Shown here piece after piece: positions 47,216 to 56,260 of a stretch of 64,000 nt of DNA. The first letter of the stretch is position 1. Every line of letters starts with the position of its first letter. The translations under genes and the position numbers were made by a program. The notes below the pieces were generated by a model that was given only the letters and a program-made list of their open reading frames with translations, was not told the DNA's origin and did no database searches. Source of the stretch: Nipponacmea schrenckii (Eukaryota > Mollusca > Gastropoda > Lottiidae); NCBI GenBank assembly GCA_030562195.1, contig JAUJPP010000005.1:37125106-37189105 (forward strand), in the 5' to 3' direction.

Positions 47216-47847
47216 AATGTAACTATGTTACTTCAATTAAAATGATTTATATTCACACTGTATATTCAACCGATTAGTATATACTGTACCGAATCGGCCC
47301 GAGCGGAGGGTTTGGGGCTCTTTTGATGATGTGATTTTTTAATTTGGCCCAATATTCTGTTTGATTAATTTATCAAGAAAAGGGTGTGTTGGGTACAAAT
47401 TCTGTAAAATCTTTTGTTATTTAATAATGCCAGAAAAGGTATGATTTATATGCAAAGAAATTTTGATTAAAAGTTGGTGAGTATTTATTGGTATAAATGC
47501 CAATACATTTTTAAAAAATATTCTTTACAAACCTTAATTAATTTTTAAATAATTTCAAATCATTGATTTTCAATTTATTAAGATTGTACGCCCAAAAGAT
47601 CGTGAGGTAAAATATTTAGTTAAATTGATATTGTTAACTCTTATAATAGGTGTACCTATAACAATTCTATACCATATTCAATCTAAAATAAGACTCATTA
47701 TTCGCCAGTCTTATTATTGGTTGTGCAATAAAAATAAGTCATTTGCAAACAATCATTATAAATTTCGTCATGCCGTGGGTTAACCCATTGAGTAGCAAGG
47801 TGGTTAATAGTCTTTCATATTAACAACCTGTGCGAAACCAAGGAGCT

Positions 47848-48322
47848 TTAAAGGGATAATAGGCGTTAGAACGAACATAAAATTTTAAGTTCACTCAAAT
47901 TTGGACAATAACAGTATATATCCATCAGTGGACTTACCTATACATCAAAATCCCTCTAAAATCCGATAAATCCCCAAAATAAAGTAGTTAATCATAAAAC
48001 GCTTGAGCCATCCATCAAGCGATTTTCAAATCGTGTAAATATAAAGGGAAGTAACTCTAACATGTGAGTTTTCACGCGTCCTTGACCCCTACTGTTGAAT
48101 TCCACAATGATGTTTTAGCGTTGATTTACCAGACGCTTTTATTCTCAAACTGAATGGAATCGTCGCTGGCTCACTTTTTTTTTAAAATTCCGAATATATT
48201 TTTATTGTGGCTTTTTAAAATTTGGTAAAGTGTGGGATGCATACTTATTTAACTAATAGTCAATATGAAACACAAATATAAGCCGTAGGACGAGTGTATT
48301 CTAACGCCTATTATCCCTTTAA
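47848..48322. mobile_element. MITE with perfect 24-bp TIRs and TTAA target
   Basis: TTAAAGGGATAATAGGCGTT plus AGAA at the left is repeated exactly, inverted, at the right. Both ends are TTAA, as in piggyBac-type insertion. It is 475 bp and non-coding. Its interior resembles 9311-9500 and 56081-56250. The perfect TIR match makes it the youngest copy seen. Confidence 0.92.
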
Positions 48323-48960
48323 TAGACTATTAAAATTCCTGGTACGAAACCGATGAAAGAAAACGGGTGTTGCAATAGCAATCGATTTTTGGGGGTTTTT
48401 GTATGCCAATTTTCGATTAATGTTTGGTCTTGATTTGGAATTTGTGGAATTTGATGTCTGAAATTGCATTTTCTTTCAAAATGAGAAATTAAATTGGCGG
48501 GAGGTTTTTTCTAAAATAAAACTGTTTTGTTTGCAGTGACAGTCAAGTGGATGTTGAAAAATGTAGTGGTTAACTTTCATTTTGTTTAGTTCAAAATTTT
48601 CATGATCATGCTATATTGAATTTTTGTGCAAAAACCAAGCATCGGCCAGGCTTTCATGTGACATATGGGATAGATTTCAATGAGATTTCTGGAAAAAGTT
48701 ATGGCAAATAAATAAGCACCGTGCATGGCATTTGTTACTTTTCGATGGCTCATAATTCCAGAAATTTGACATTTTTCACCCAAAATCAGCATATCTATAG
48801 ATAGCATAGGTCAAGGTTATTGACTGACCGGGCATTGAAAAGGTCATTGGAGGTCATGGTCACGAGATAGAGTGAATTTCAGATCGATCCGATAATTGGC
48901 AAAAAATTTAAAATATATTTATGTTTGATTACAATTATTGTGTCAAAAACATTTCAAATT
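48323..48960 (-). mobile_element. Diverged fragment related to the CTAG-ended repeat
   Basis: At 48785-48900, AATCAGCATATCTATAGATA, GGTCAAGGTTATTGAC, GGTCATGGTCACGAGATAGA and GATCGATCCGATAATT match the reverse complement of 37720-37800 and of related copies. The first 250 bp hold nothing I recognise. No termini were found. Confidence 0.6.
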
Positions 48961-49654
48961 ATTTAATTTATCATCTTCATGAGGTAAATCTTCCGATATA
49001 AATGTTTGACCCAAACAAATGTGTTCTATATGCTATGGAAATCGCTTGTTACGTAATCGAAACCCCAGACACCCAGTAACAACACTACAATGCTCCACCA
49101 TCCACCAACATGCCATCTCCAGCCCATCTCTACTGCTACCTGTTCATCACAAAAAATACCAGCGATCTAGAGAAGTCAGCCCCCAACACACGACCTCAGA
49201 GTACATTTAAATAATTCTGAAAATAATGATTACTCAATTGATAGATCATTGACACGATTTAAAAAATGTCTGCTAATTTAGATATATGAGCAAATAAAAA
49301 CTGTTCAATAGCCTTATCATGTATTTTATTTTTTAAATATTTATTCTTTTTTTGAAAGATATTTAGAATTATTTGTCAATGTTGATATATAACAGCTAAT
49401 ATTACCAATGTTTTACAAATCAAAATACATGCCAAGACACGCTAACATCAGCCTTGTCAAACCAATAGTTTACCGGTTATCAAATGAAAATATTATAATG
49501 AAAAATGTCCTCTCTATGATGTATTAGGTTTGCTGTGTAATATCATCCATTTCAAGAGTATTGTGATTGGTTTAGCATTAGGATTATGAAAGCTTATGCA
49601 GGCTTGACCTCGCGCCTTGTTGAACAATCGTTGTCGGTCCAATTTGATAGACAT
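48961..49654. other. Intergenic, one unassigned open frame
   Basis: A 63-codon plus frame at 49019-49210 is richer in C than its surroundings, but it has no recognisable domain or clear splice sites. Confidence 0.35.
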
Positions 49655-49800
49655 CATGTGAGCACTCCAGGTCTGGTTCAGATGTGGTTTCCAGGCGTGG
49701 GTTAGATCTGGTTTCCAGGTGTGGGTTAGAAATGGTTTCCGGGCGTGGGTTAGATCTGGTTTCCAGGTGTGGGTTAGATCTGGTTTTCATGTCTAGTTCA
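49655..49800. repeat. 24-bp tandem repeat (AGATCTGGTTTCCAGG)
   Basis: Five to six units of GGTTTCCAGGTGTGGGTTAG plus ATCT. Degenerate CAGATCTGG/CCAGGCCTGG pieces continue to about 50010, including a second GTGAGCACCCCAGGCCTGG block. The minus-strand frame with an 8-residue repeat is a product of the 24-bp period. Confidence 0.8.
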
Positions 49801-50239
49801 GATCTGACTTAATGTTCATGTGTATTCTGCTCTGGGCCAGGCCTGGGACAGTTATGGAAAGTGCTACTAGATCTGCGTTCCAGTCTTTAGCCAGATCTGG
49901 CTGAGGCGAACTTTTGTGAGCACCCCAGGCCTGGTTCATATTTGGTATCTGTTAGATCTGACTTAATGCTCAATTCAAATCTGTGCTAGGTCTGTTCCAG
50001 ATGAGTTTTGCTAGCAGGGAAGGACCACAAAGAAAAGTGATATTTGATTATATATAATTATTCCAATGTAACGATGTTTCTCACACTGTAAATATTTAGC
50101 AACACATCATCGTGAATGGAATTCAATGGATGTGAAAGACTAAGGCACTTTCGTTTCGATTTTAATAAACTTAATAATAATAGTAATACAAATAATAATA
50201 ATAATAATATTTGGGTGACATGGGTGAGAGTAAGGCATG

Positions 50240-50350
50240 AAAAAAAATACACACAATACTCCAATGAACGACTTAAAAATACACAAGTTTATGTATATTA
50301 AATGGACAGATTGTGTTTATGCGATCAAGTACATGACCACAAAAGATGTA
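50240..50350. repeat. Single copy of the 103-bp repeat family
   Basis: CACACAATACTCCAATGAAC, ATTAAATGGACAGATTG and CGATCAAGTACATGACCAC match 33505-33845 in the same order. Confidence 0.7.
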
Positions 50351-50599
50351 CAGGTTATCATGAAAGGATATCAAAAAAGAACACCATCATAGATATATCG
50401 CTTAACTCCTCAACCCACATCCAGCATGCAACAAAACAACAACAGGACACAGAACACGCAACAGCTGACATACATAACTGACCAAGACCACCGGCAAATA
50501 AACAACAATAGGCAGAAGAGAAAGAGCCAAAAAGATAGCTTGCAAGGTAATATACGCCCACTGGCAGCATTGATTTTGAATAAAAAATAAAATATACAT

Positions 50600-50850
50600 A
50601 TACTTCTTTTCAAAAACAGGGCAATAATTAATATTAAATATTTTAAGATTTATCTGATTTTCAATAGGGTTCATCCTTAAGTGATTCCACATACTCATGC
50701 CAAGTTCCGTTTAAACCAGTCAAGAAATGTGACTTGCAGAGTGTTTATGAGCCAAAAAATCAAAATCATTTGAAAGAACAAGGGCAATCAAATATTATGT
50801 GATATTTCTTGTTTTCAATAGTGTTCATCCTTACTTACTGTATGTATGAT
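50600..50850. repeat. Dispersed repeat, GGGCAATAACTC family
   Basis: Two half-units about 163 bp apart, each with a GGGCAAT block followed by TTTTCAATAGGGTTCATCC or a variant. It is the same family as 8309-8535. Confidence 0.65.
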
Positions 50851-50939
50851 TTGTGTATTATACCTAGTGCTTAATATATTGTTGTTTCGTTATGCATTCA
50901 TTATTGGATTAAATAAATCGACAGTTACTTTTTGATCTG

Positions 50940-52200
50940 TGTGTCTCTATTCTACGAGTTTCGAGAAAGAAATACATCATTATCAAAAAAGAAACCTAAA
51001 TTACGCACAGAATTAGTGGGAGAAAGACTTGAACTACCTATTTGAACATAACCAATGGGTAGTTTTTCATTTGACCCAATAGATAACACCTCTGCTTTAT
51101 CATGATTTAATTTGAGAAAGTTATTGGCCATCCAATCTTTAACAGCAAACACACAGTTTTCAAGTTTAGTGACAGGATTGTGTCTACATGTAGATTCCGA
51201 TTTGATAACAAGGTAGCGTTGGGCATAGCAATGATAGTTAAGGTCAAAGTTCCTGACAATATTTCCTAATGGTACAGTGTATGTAGAACAGAAGAGGCCC
51301 TAAAACAGAACCTTGTTGGACGCCAAAACATAAGTTTATTGAGTCTGATTTAACATTATTGATAACTACTTGTTGTTTTCTTTTGCACAAATATGATGAG
51401 AACCACCCGAGAGCACATCCATGAATATTAAACCGTATTTTCCAGTTAGCTTAACAATATCAATCGTATCAAATGCGGTACTAACGTTCAGTAAATCAAC
51501 AGAACAATAATTCAATATAAACTCGGAGTAACGCATTTTCAGTGCTATGACCTATTCTGAAAGCTCATTCAGACGATTTCGTTTTAAATGTTCTTGAAAT
51601 CTCAATAAATTCAGATATAAATGACAGATTTGATACTGGTCTATAGTTCTACATTTGGATCAAGGTCAGTTTTGGACCAAGGTCGGCGTTTTTAATCAAA
51701 AATACACCAAAGCCAATTTAAAAATATCAGGGAAACATCCAAATTCAATAGAAGTGTTAATGATATGGGTAATAACTGGAGACAAGATATCAATACACTG
51801 TTCTACAAGGCGAGCTGGTATTGGATCTGATGCACATGAGGCAGATGAACCTGACATCACGATTTTCTTTGCATTATCAATAGTAACATTTTCAAAAACA
51901 TACAGGCGTGTGATGTTTACATTGCTGTCTTCATATTATGTAAGCTGTTGAGTTTCGCGTTCCAAATCACATCTAATTCATTAAATTTGGTCTAAAAAAT
52001 AGATCTGGAAAGGATTCTGAGAGTGTTTGGTTTTCTGGGATGATGTTATCGCCGCCTCCAGTAGGTAGAAGCCATTAACTATCTTCTGAATTTCCTTGGG
52101 GTTTGTTTTTCAAGTTCACCAAGTAAATAATCCCTCTTAGCAATCCTAACAGGTTTGTTTGAGAAGCATTATTGGCTCTGAGTGTTGATTTTGTTCGCGT
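50940..52200 (-). mobile_element. Decayed CR1/L2-type LINE reverse transcriptase
   Basis: Minus strand, in order: LLAKRDYLLGELEKQ (about 52130); SGSSASCASDPIPARLVEQC (51840); ILSPVITHIINTSIEFGCFP; CSVDLLNVSTAFDTIDIVK (motif A region, degraded); GVQQGSVLGPLLF in another frame (51310); DWMANNFLKLNHDKAEVL (51120); SVRNLGFFFDND. Frames shift repeatedly, so it is inactive. It lies about 250 bp from the 3' end of the GT31 gene. Confidence 0.82.
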
Positions 52201-52438
52201 CACAATATTACGGGGTTGTAGAGGAAAAAAACGGCCCGTTAAATGAAATGGCTAGAGAAATAAAAAAGGAACGAAAGTCTAATGTTAATCAGAATAGTTT
52301 CAAAATTGCAGGAGATGTGTGACAATCCTTTGTTATATATATTAATTATATTACATAAAAGCCGAGATCCTATCCTCCTAACTTTTTAACCGAAAAGCAA
52401 ATAAAAAATATTATCCCTCAAATGAAATACACAAAATA

Positions 52439-52444
52439 TTTAAT
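52439..52444 (-). other. Candidate poly(A) signal of the GT31 gene
   Basis: ATTAAA on the minus strand, 17 nt past the stop codon. It is the common variant signal, and close to the stop. Confidence 0.35.
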
Positions 52445-52460
52445 TCTTCTTCGATTTATG

Positions 52461-53564
52461 CTATAAATGTCGCTTTGGTAATCGTTCTGACTGAACAAGC
52501 GTCCAGAGCTGGTAAAGGATATTTATTTTGTTGGTGTGGAAGAAAACAAGGGTCTGTGTTTCCGTGTCATTTTTGAATCTAGCCAATGCATTGGCATAAC
52601 CAAGGTTATAAGCTTCGTTGAATCGAGTATGCTTGATTCCTAAATTTTTAAACACCATTCCTGTTAAATAGTAATCATCAATCCAGAAAAATGGCGTCCT
52701 TAGTGATGAGTCATACATTTTTAGTATCACGTCATTAGACATAAGAAAAGCGGAACCGGAACAATACATGGGAAATCTGTCTAATGCAAATTCCGCTTTT
52801 GACAAATACCACTTTGATTTTTCGTTTCTCATCACAATCATATTAACCCATTGATTGCATAGAAGTAAATTGGTCGCTGATTTATTATTAATTTCTAATT
52901 TACTATGAATATGATGAACAAGGCGATAAATATTCACAAAGATATCGTCGTCCGTTTTTAATACATATTTAGAATGAGCACAATAATGTCTTATCCACTT
53001 AAGAGCACCTATTGCTTTATGAGATAAATTCCTGTACGAATCCATGAAGTCTTCCTGAATGACGTCGCCATATTGGTTATATTCTAATTTCACTCCCATC
53101 ATTGCGTCAACGTTAGTTACTTTTCCTAAAACAAACACAATTCTACCGTGAATTTTATTCAGAAGTCTTTGATTTCCCCAAGTTTCACGGATGCTCATTC
53201 GTTTTTTAAAATTTTTTGGAGAACTGTGGATGTAAATCAATAGAAATATTTTGGATGTGTTGCACAATTGTGACGGATTAAGGAGGTATTTAAAACTGTG
53301 ATGGTTCACGTCATAATCCAAACGCGAAGCATTACGCATCATCTGCAAAGTCACTAATGATTTTGTAGGAATTACGTAATGATTCAATTCTGAAGTAAAT
53401 GATACGTGTATTTCACTGTCTTCCTTCACCCTACCAGTCACTACGTCATTAACCACTCTTGACGTCAAGTTGAGTTGAAAGAGTAAACACAGGGTGAAGG
53501 TGGCCAGGAAGAGCATAAATACATATCTTATCACAAACGTACATTTTCTTACAGGGAAAATCAT
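52461..53564 (-). CDS. Beta-1,3-galactosyltransferase-like protein (GT31 family)
   Basis: Type II Golgi glycosyltransferase, predicted to transfer galactose or GlcNAc in beta-1,3 linkage (family knowledge; the substrate cannot be told). The 367-residue form starting MIFPVRK is preferred because a splice acceptor (TTTATTTCAG) lies just upstream and the signal-anchor then falls at residues 10-30. Family motifs: KRMSIRETWGN (121-131), RIVFVLGK, EDFMDSYRNLSHKAIGALKW (171-190), YVLKTDDDIFVN with the metal-binding DDD (205-207), YCSGSAFLMS (267-276), and WIDDYYLTG (294-302) in place of the common EDVYxG. Six N-glycosylation sequons are visible. The coding part is in one exon; a 5' UTR exon upstream is implied. 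Intact, probably functional. Confidence 0.92.
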   Translation of the reverse strand: MIFPVRKCTFVIRYVFMLFLATFTLCLLFQLNLTSRVVNDVVTGRVKEDSEIHVSFTSELNHYVIPTKSLVTLQMMRNASRLDYDVNHHSFKYLLNPSQLCNTSKIFLLIYIHSSPKNFKKRMSIRETWGNQRLLNKIHGRIVFVLGKVTNVDAMMGVKLEYNQYGDVIQEDFMDSYRNLSHKAIGALKWIRHYCAHSKYVLKTDDDIFVNIYRLVHHIHSKLEINNKSATNLLLCNQWVNMIVMRNEKSKWYLSKAEFALDRFPMYCSGSAFLMSNDVILKMYDSSLRTPFFWIDDYYLTGMVFKNLGIKHTRFNEAYNLGYANALARFKNDTETQTLVFFHTNKINILYQLWTLVQSERLPKRHL

Positions 53565-54228
53565 ATTGTTTCCATTAGCTGGGATTAATCTGAAATAAAC
53601 AAAAGAGATACTCATCACTAATAAGTTGTAACTGGAAATGAAATGATGAAACAGCCTCTTCTTCACAAATGCAAAGAATGCAGCCTGCACAGTGGACATT
53701 ACTTCAGCGACAGCCTTATATTGATGGATATATACTTGCACAGCTGATTACACACGAGGTGTTCACCCATGTTGATTTTTGGACAAATGGTAATAATGGA
53801 CTGGTTTAACTTTATGCCCCCCCCCCCTAACTGTTGGCGTATACCAGAAGTACAATTCTGAATATTCTGACTGATGACGTCATCATATCACTAGTAATTG
53901 ATAAATGAAACACGCGAACTGTTCGATTCTTGTATTGTACCACAAATAACAAAAACCCTGAGTTCTGATTGGTCCAATACATGGGGTTTAATAACAATTT
54001 TACATCATGTCTTTGCAATTTGGCGTATTAATTTCAACGAACTAGTTACAAATCTTGTTAATGTTAATGATAAAAAGGATGTCTTCATTTTCATTCGATA
54101 GCGCACGTGCAGTTTGTTGTTATGTGCGTCATACTGCACCTAACGTCATAAAACGGAATAACTCATGACTAAATTATCCATAAAAAAGAGTCCGGGAACA
54201 AAATAATCACAATTTGTGGTACAATTTC
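53565..54228. other. Upstream region of the GT31 gene
   Basis: Should contain the 5' UTR exon and promoter, but neither can be placed. The open frame above 53590 is in the intron side of the acceptor and is not expected to be translated. Confidence 0.4.
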
Positions 54229-54397
54229 GATAAACGATTTTCTGTTTTAGATTTAGAGGGGGTTTATTTTGATATTTAACCATGCTTGAATATACCATTA
54301 GAGACCCTATACCGTAAGCGGTCTCGGGATCTAATGATTCAAGCATGGTTAAATATCGAATAAACCCCCTCTAAATCTAAAACAGAAAGTGTTTATC
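54229..54397. repeat. 169-bp near-perfect hairpin
   Basis: The left arm starts GATAAACGATTTTCTGTTTT, then TAGATTTAGAGGGGGTTTAT, and continues to AGAGACC. The right arm mirrors it to GTGTTTATC. Arms are about 75 bp with few mismatches and a loop of about 15 nt. A foldback MITE is likely. A transcript across it would form a long double-stranded stem. Confidence 0.88.
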
Positions 54398-54429
54398 TTC
54401 TAATTCAATTGGTGTTTTGTTTGGATTAA

Positions 54430-55340
54430 TTTATTGTTAGTTATGTTTTTTTTTTTATATAAAGAATACCAAACTACTGAGAAGTCTTTTCATCATTTAT
54501 TATCAAATTCCCCTTCTACTAAGAAAGGTAGCTATGTGTCACATTTGCATCTGGCTTTCTCATTACTGGCTTTGTTTACAACGTGGCAAACTCTCGTCAT
54601 CGCAACACATCCCGCCCTAGGCAGCCTATTGGCATACGCGTACCCAATCTCCAATAAATTGTCATTATATTCAGTCCCATCCATCGTATGTCCATAAAAG
54701 CAAGGATATTACACGAATGGTAGAACAGACAATCGACATCATCATAATTACCAAACGCGAAACCATCACAAAATTAGTCACATCTCTCTTCTATGAGATA
54801 TTACAAGCTCTACATCATATGGCTACAATGGAATCCCAGAACCACCAAATAATAGTTTAGATTTTACTAAAGATACACCAGGAAAAAAAGTAACGCTATC
54901 CTGACCAAGATACAGCAACTCAATCCATAAAAAGACAGTGAACACTCCCAATGCTTATCCTTATCATGGACATTTACATAATCTTATTTCAATTCCTTAA
55001 TATTTCACCACCAATTCCTCCATCGTCGCCATTCTATTAAAATCAATTCCTGCCCAGACAGCTTCTTCGTCAAAAGCCCCCTTCATCATCAAAAAAGCCA
55101 ACCCTAGATAGAATCTTATGAAATTCATGAATCACAAATCCCTTATCTGGAACGACAAATCTAAAGTGTCTTAAATCCATACCTTTTTCTCTAGCACCAG
55201 CTCATGAAACATTTGAAAGACTATTTAGATTGAGCTTCTTGTACAACAGTCCTTCTCGAGGTCCTATAAGGATATTTGTAGAAAACCAACCTTTACGACA
55301 GGGAAAACCTTAAGAAACAAGAAATTTTAAAATATCTCAT
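54430..55340 (+). other. Unidentified decayed coding-like region
   Basis: Plus-strand sequence richer in C than its surroundings, with a frame of 87 codons (54434-54697) and further interrupted frames (for example PFSLAPAHETFERLFRLSFL near 55190). It reads like an old pseudogene or mobile-element ORF, but I cannot name a family. Confidence 0.35.
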
Positions 55341-55351
55341 ATATCTATATA

Positions 55352-55981
55352 GTCCGAAACTTGCTGACTCTATTCCCACCCTCTGATAGCTATTTATACA
55401 GATATGACTGGGGGATACATACCTCGAATCCATCAGACCTCTATTTATTTGGAAAGATGGATGTTTTTTAGTTCAACCATACAATCATTATCCCTTACAC
55501 AAATCATGTCATGCCTATGGCTGCGTCAAAGTTTTTTTTTCAAGAATTTCAATCCCTCAGTTGTCATTTCAAATTGTGCGCGCATCCAAAATTTCGATAT
55601 TACTGGGCCATACAATGAAAGTACAATGTGATGGTTCGTTTGTTTCGTTCACGTGACCCTGTAACGTCGGAAATTTTTAATGCGCACGCGCAATCGACTG
55701 AAATTCTTGACAAAGACTTTGAAGCAATTACAGGCGTGACATGAATGGTGACATGAAAGGGGATAATAATATGAACTACAAAAACATCCATCTTTCCAAA
55801 TATATCAAAGTTGAGTGGTTTCGAAACCCGCAAAACGCGGAAGTTGAGTGGTTTCAAAACCCGCACACACGGAGGTGCGGCAAAACCCAAGTTTTTGATG
55901 CCTTGTTTTTCTGACTTTCCCCCAGCCATTTCTGTACAAATAGCTATCAGAGGCTGCGAATAGAGGCAGCAAGTTTCGGAC
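55352..55981. mobile_element. GTCCGAAAC-ended TIR element (630 bp)
   Basis: The left end is GTCCGAAACTTGCTGACTCT. The right end, reverse-complemented, is GTCCGAAACTTGCTGCCTCT, with similarity for about 70 bp through CTCTGATAGCTATTT and GACTGGGGG/GGCTGGGGG. Inside, GTTGAGTGGTTTCGAAACCC is tandemly repeated. The flanking duplication is unclear. Solo ends occur at 11961 and 31669. Non-coding. Confidence 0.82.
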
Positions 55982-56080
55982 GAATATCTCTAGTACATGA
56001 TAAATTAAAACTATTCAATCATAACGCAGCTGCTGTGTCATCTTTAATAGAACTGGTTATATTCCAGAAGCATTACACAT

Positions 56081-56260
56081 TTAAAGGGATACTGCGTCTT
56101 AGTATGAACACAAAATTTTAGTTCGCAAGAATGGTCAATATGATTATATATTCATCAGTGAACTTACCTGGTGTCATAAATTATCAGAATCCCCTAAAAT
56201 CTGGAAAACTCACAAATCTAAGTCATTTTTGAAAAACGCTAAATCAACTTATCAACCGTT
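56081..56260 (+). mobile_element. Left-end fragment of the TTAAAGGGATA MITE family
   Basis: TTAAAGGGATACTGCGTCTT, then GAATGGTCAATATGATTATA, then CATCAGTGAACTTACCTGG and CAGAATCCCCTAAAATCTG. It aligns with 47848 onward and 9311-9500. No right terminal repeat was found within 500 bp. Confidence 0.7.

Noticed and set aside
49584..49790. Minus-strand frame with eight-residue repeats (ETRSNPHL)
   Set aside because: It is the translation of a 24-bp repeat with no start context, splice site or conserved flank.
51655..51951. 98-codon plus-strand frame
   Set aside because: It is antisense to a recognisable minus-strand LINE segment (SCASDPIPARLVEQC).
53565..53741. 59-residue N-terminal extension of the GT31 frame
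   Set aside because: A good splice acceptor (TTTATTTCAG) lies between it and MIFPVRK, and the extension would place the signal-anchor too far inside.
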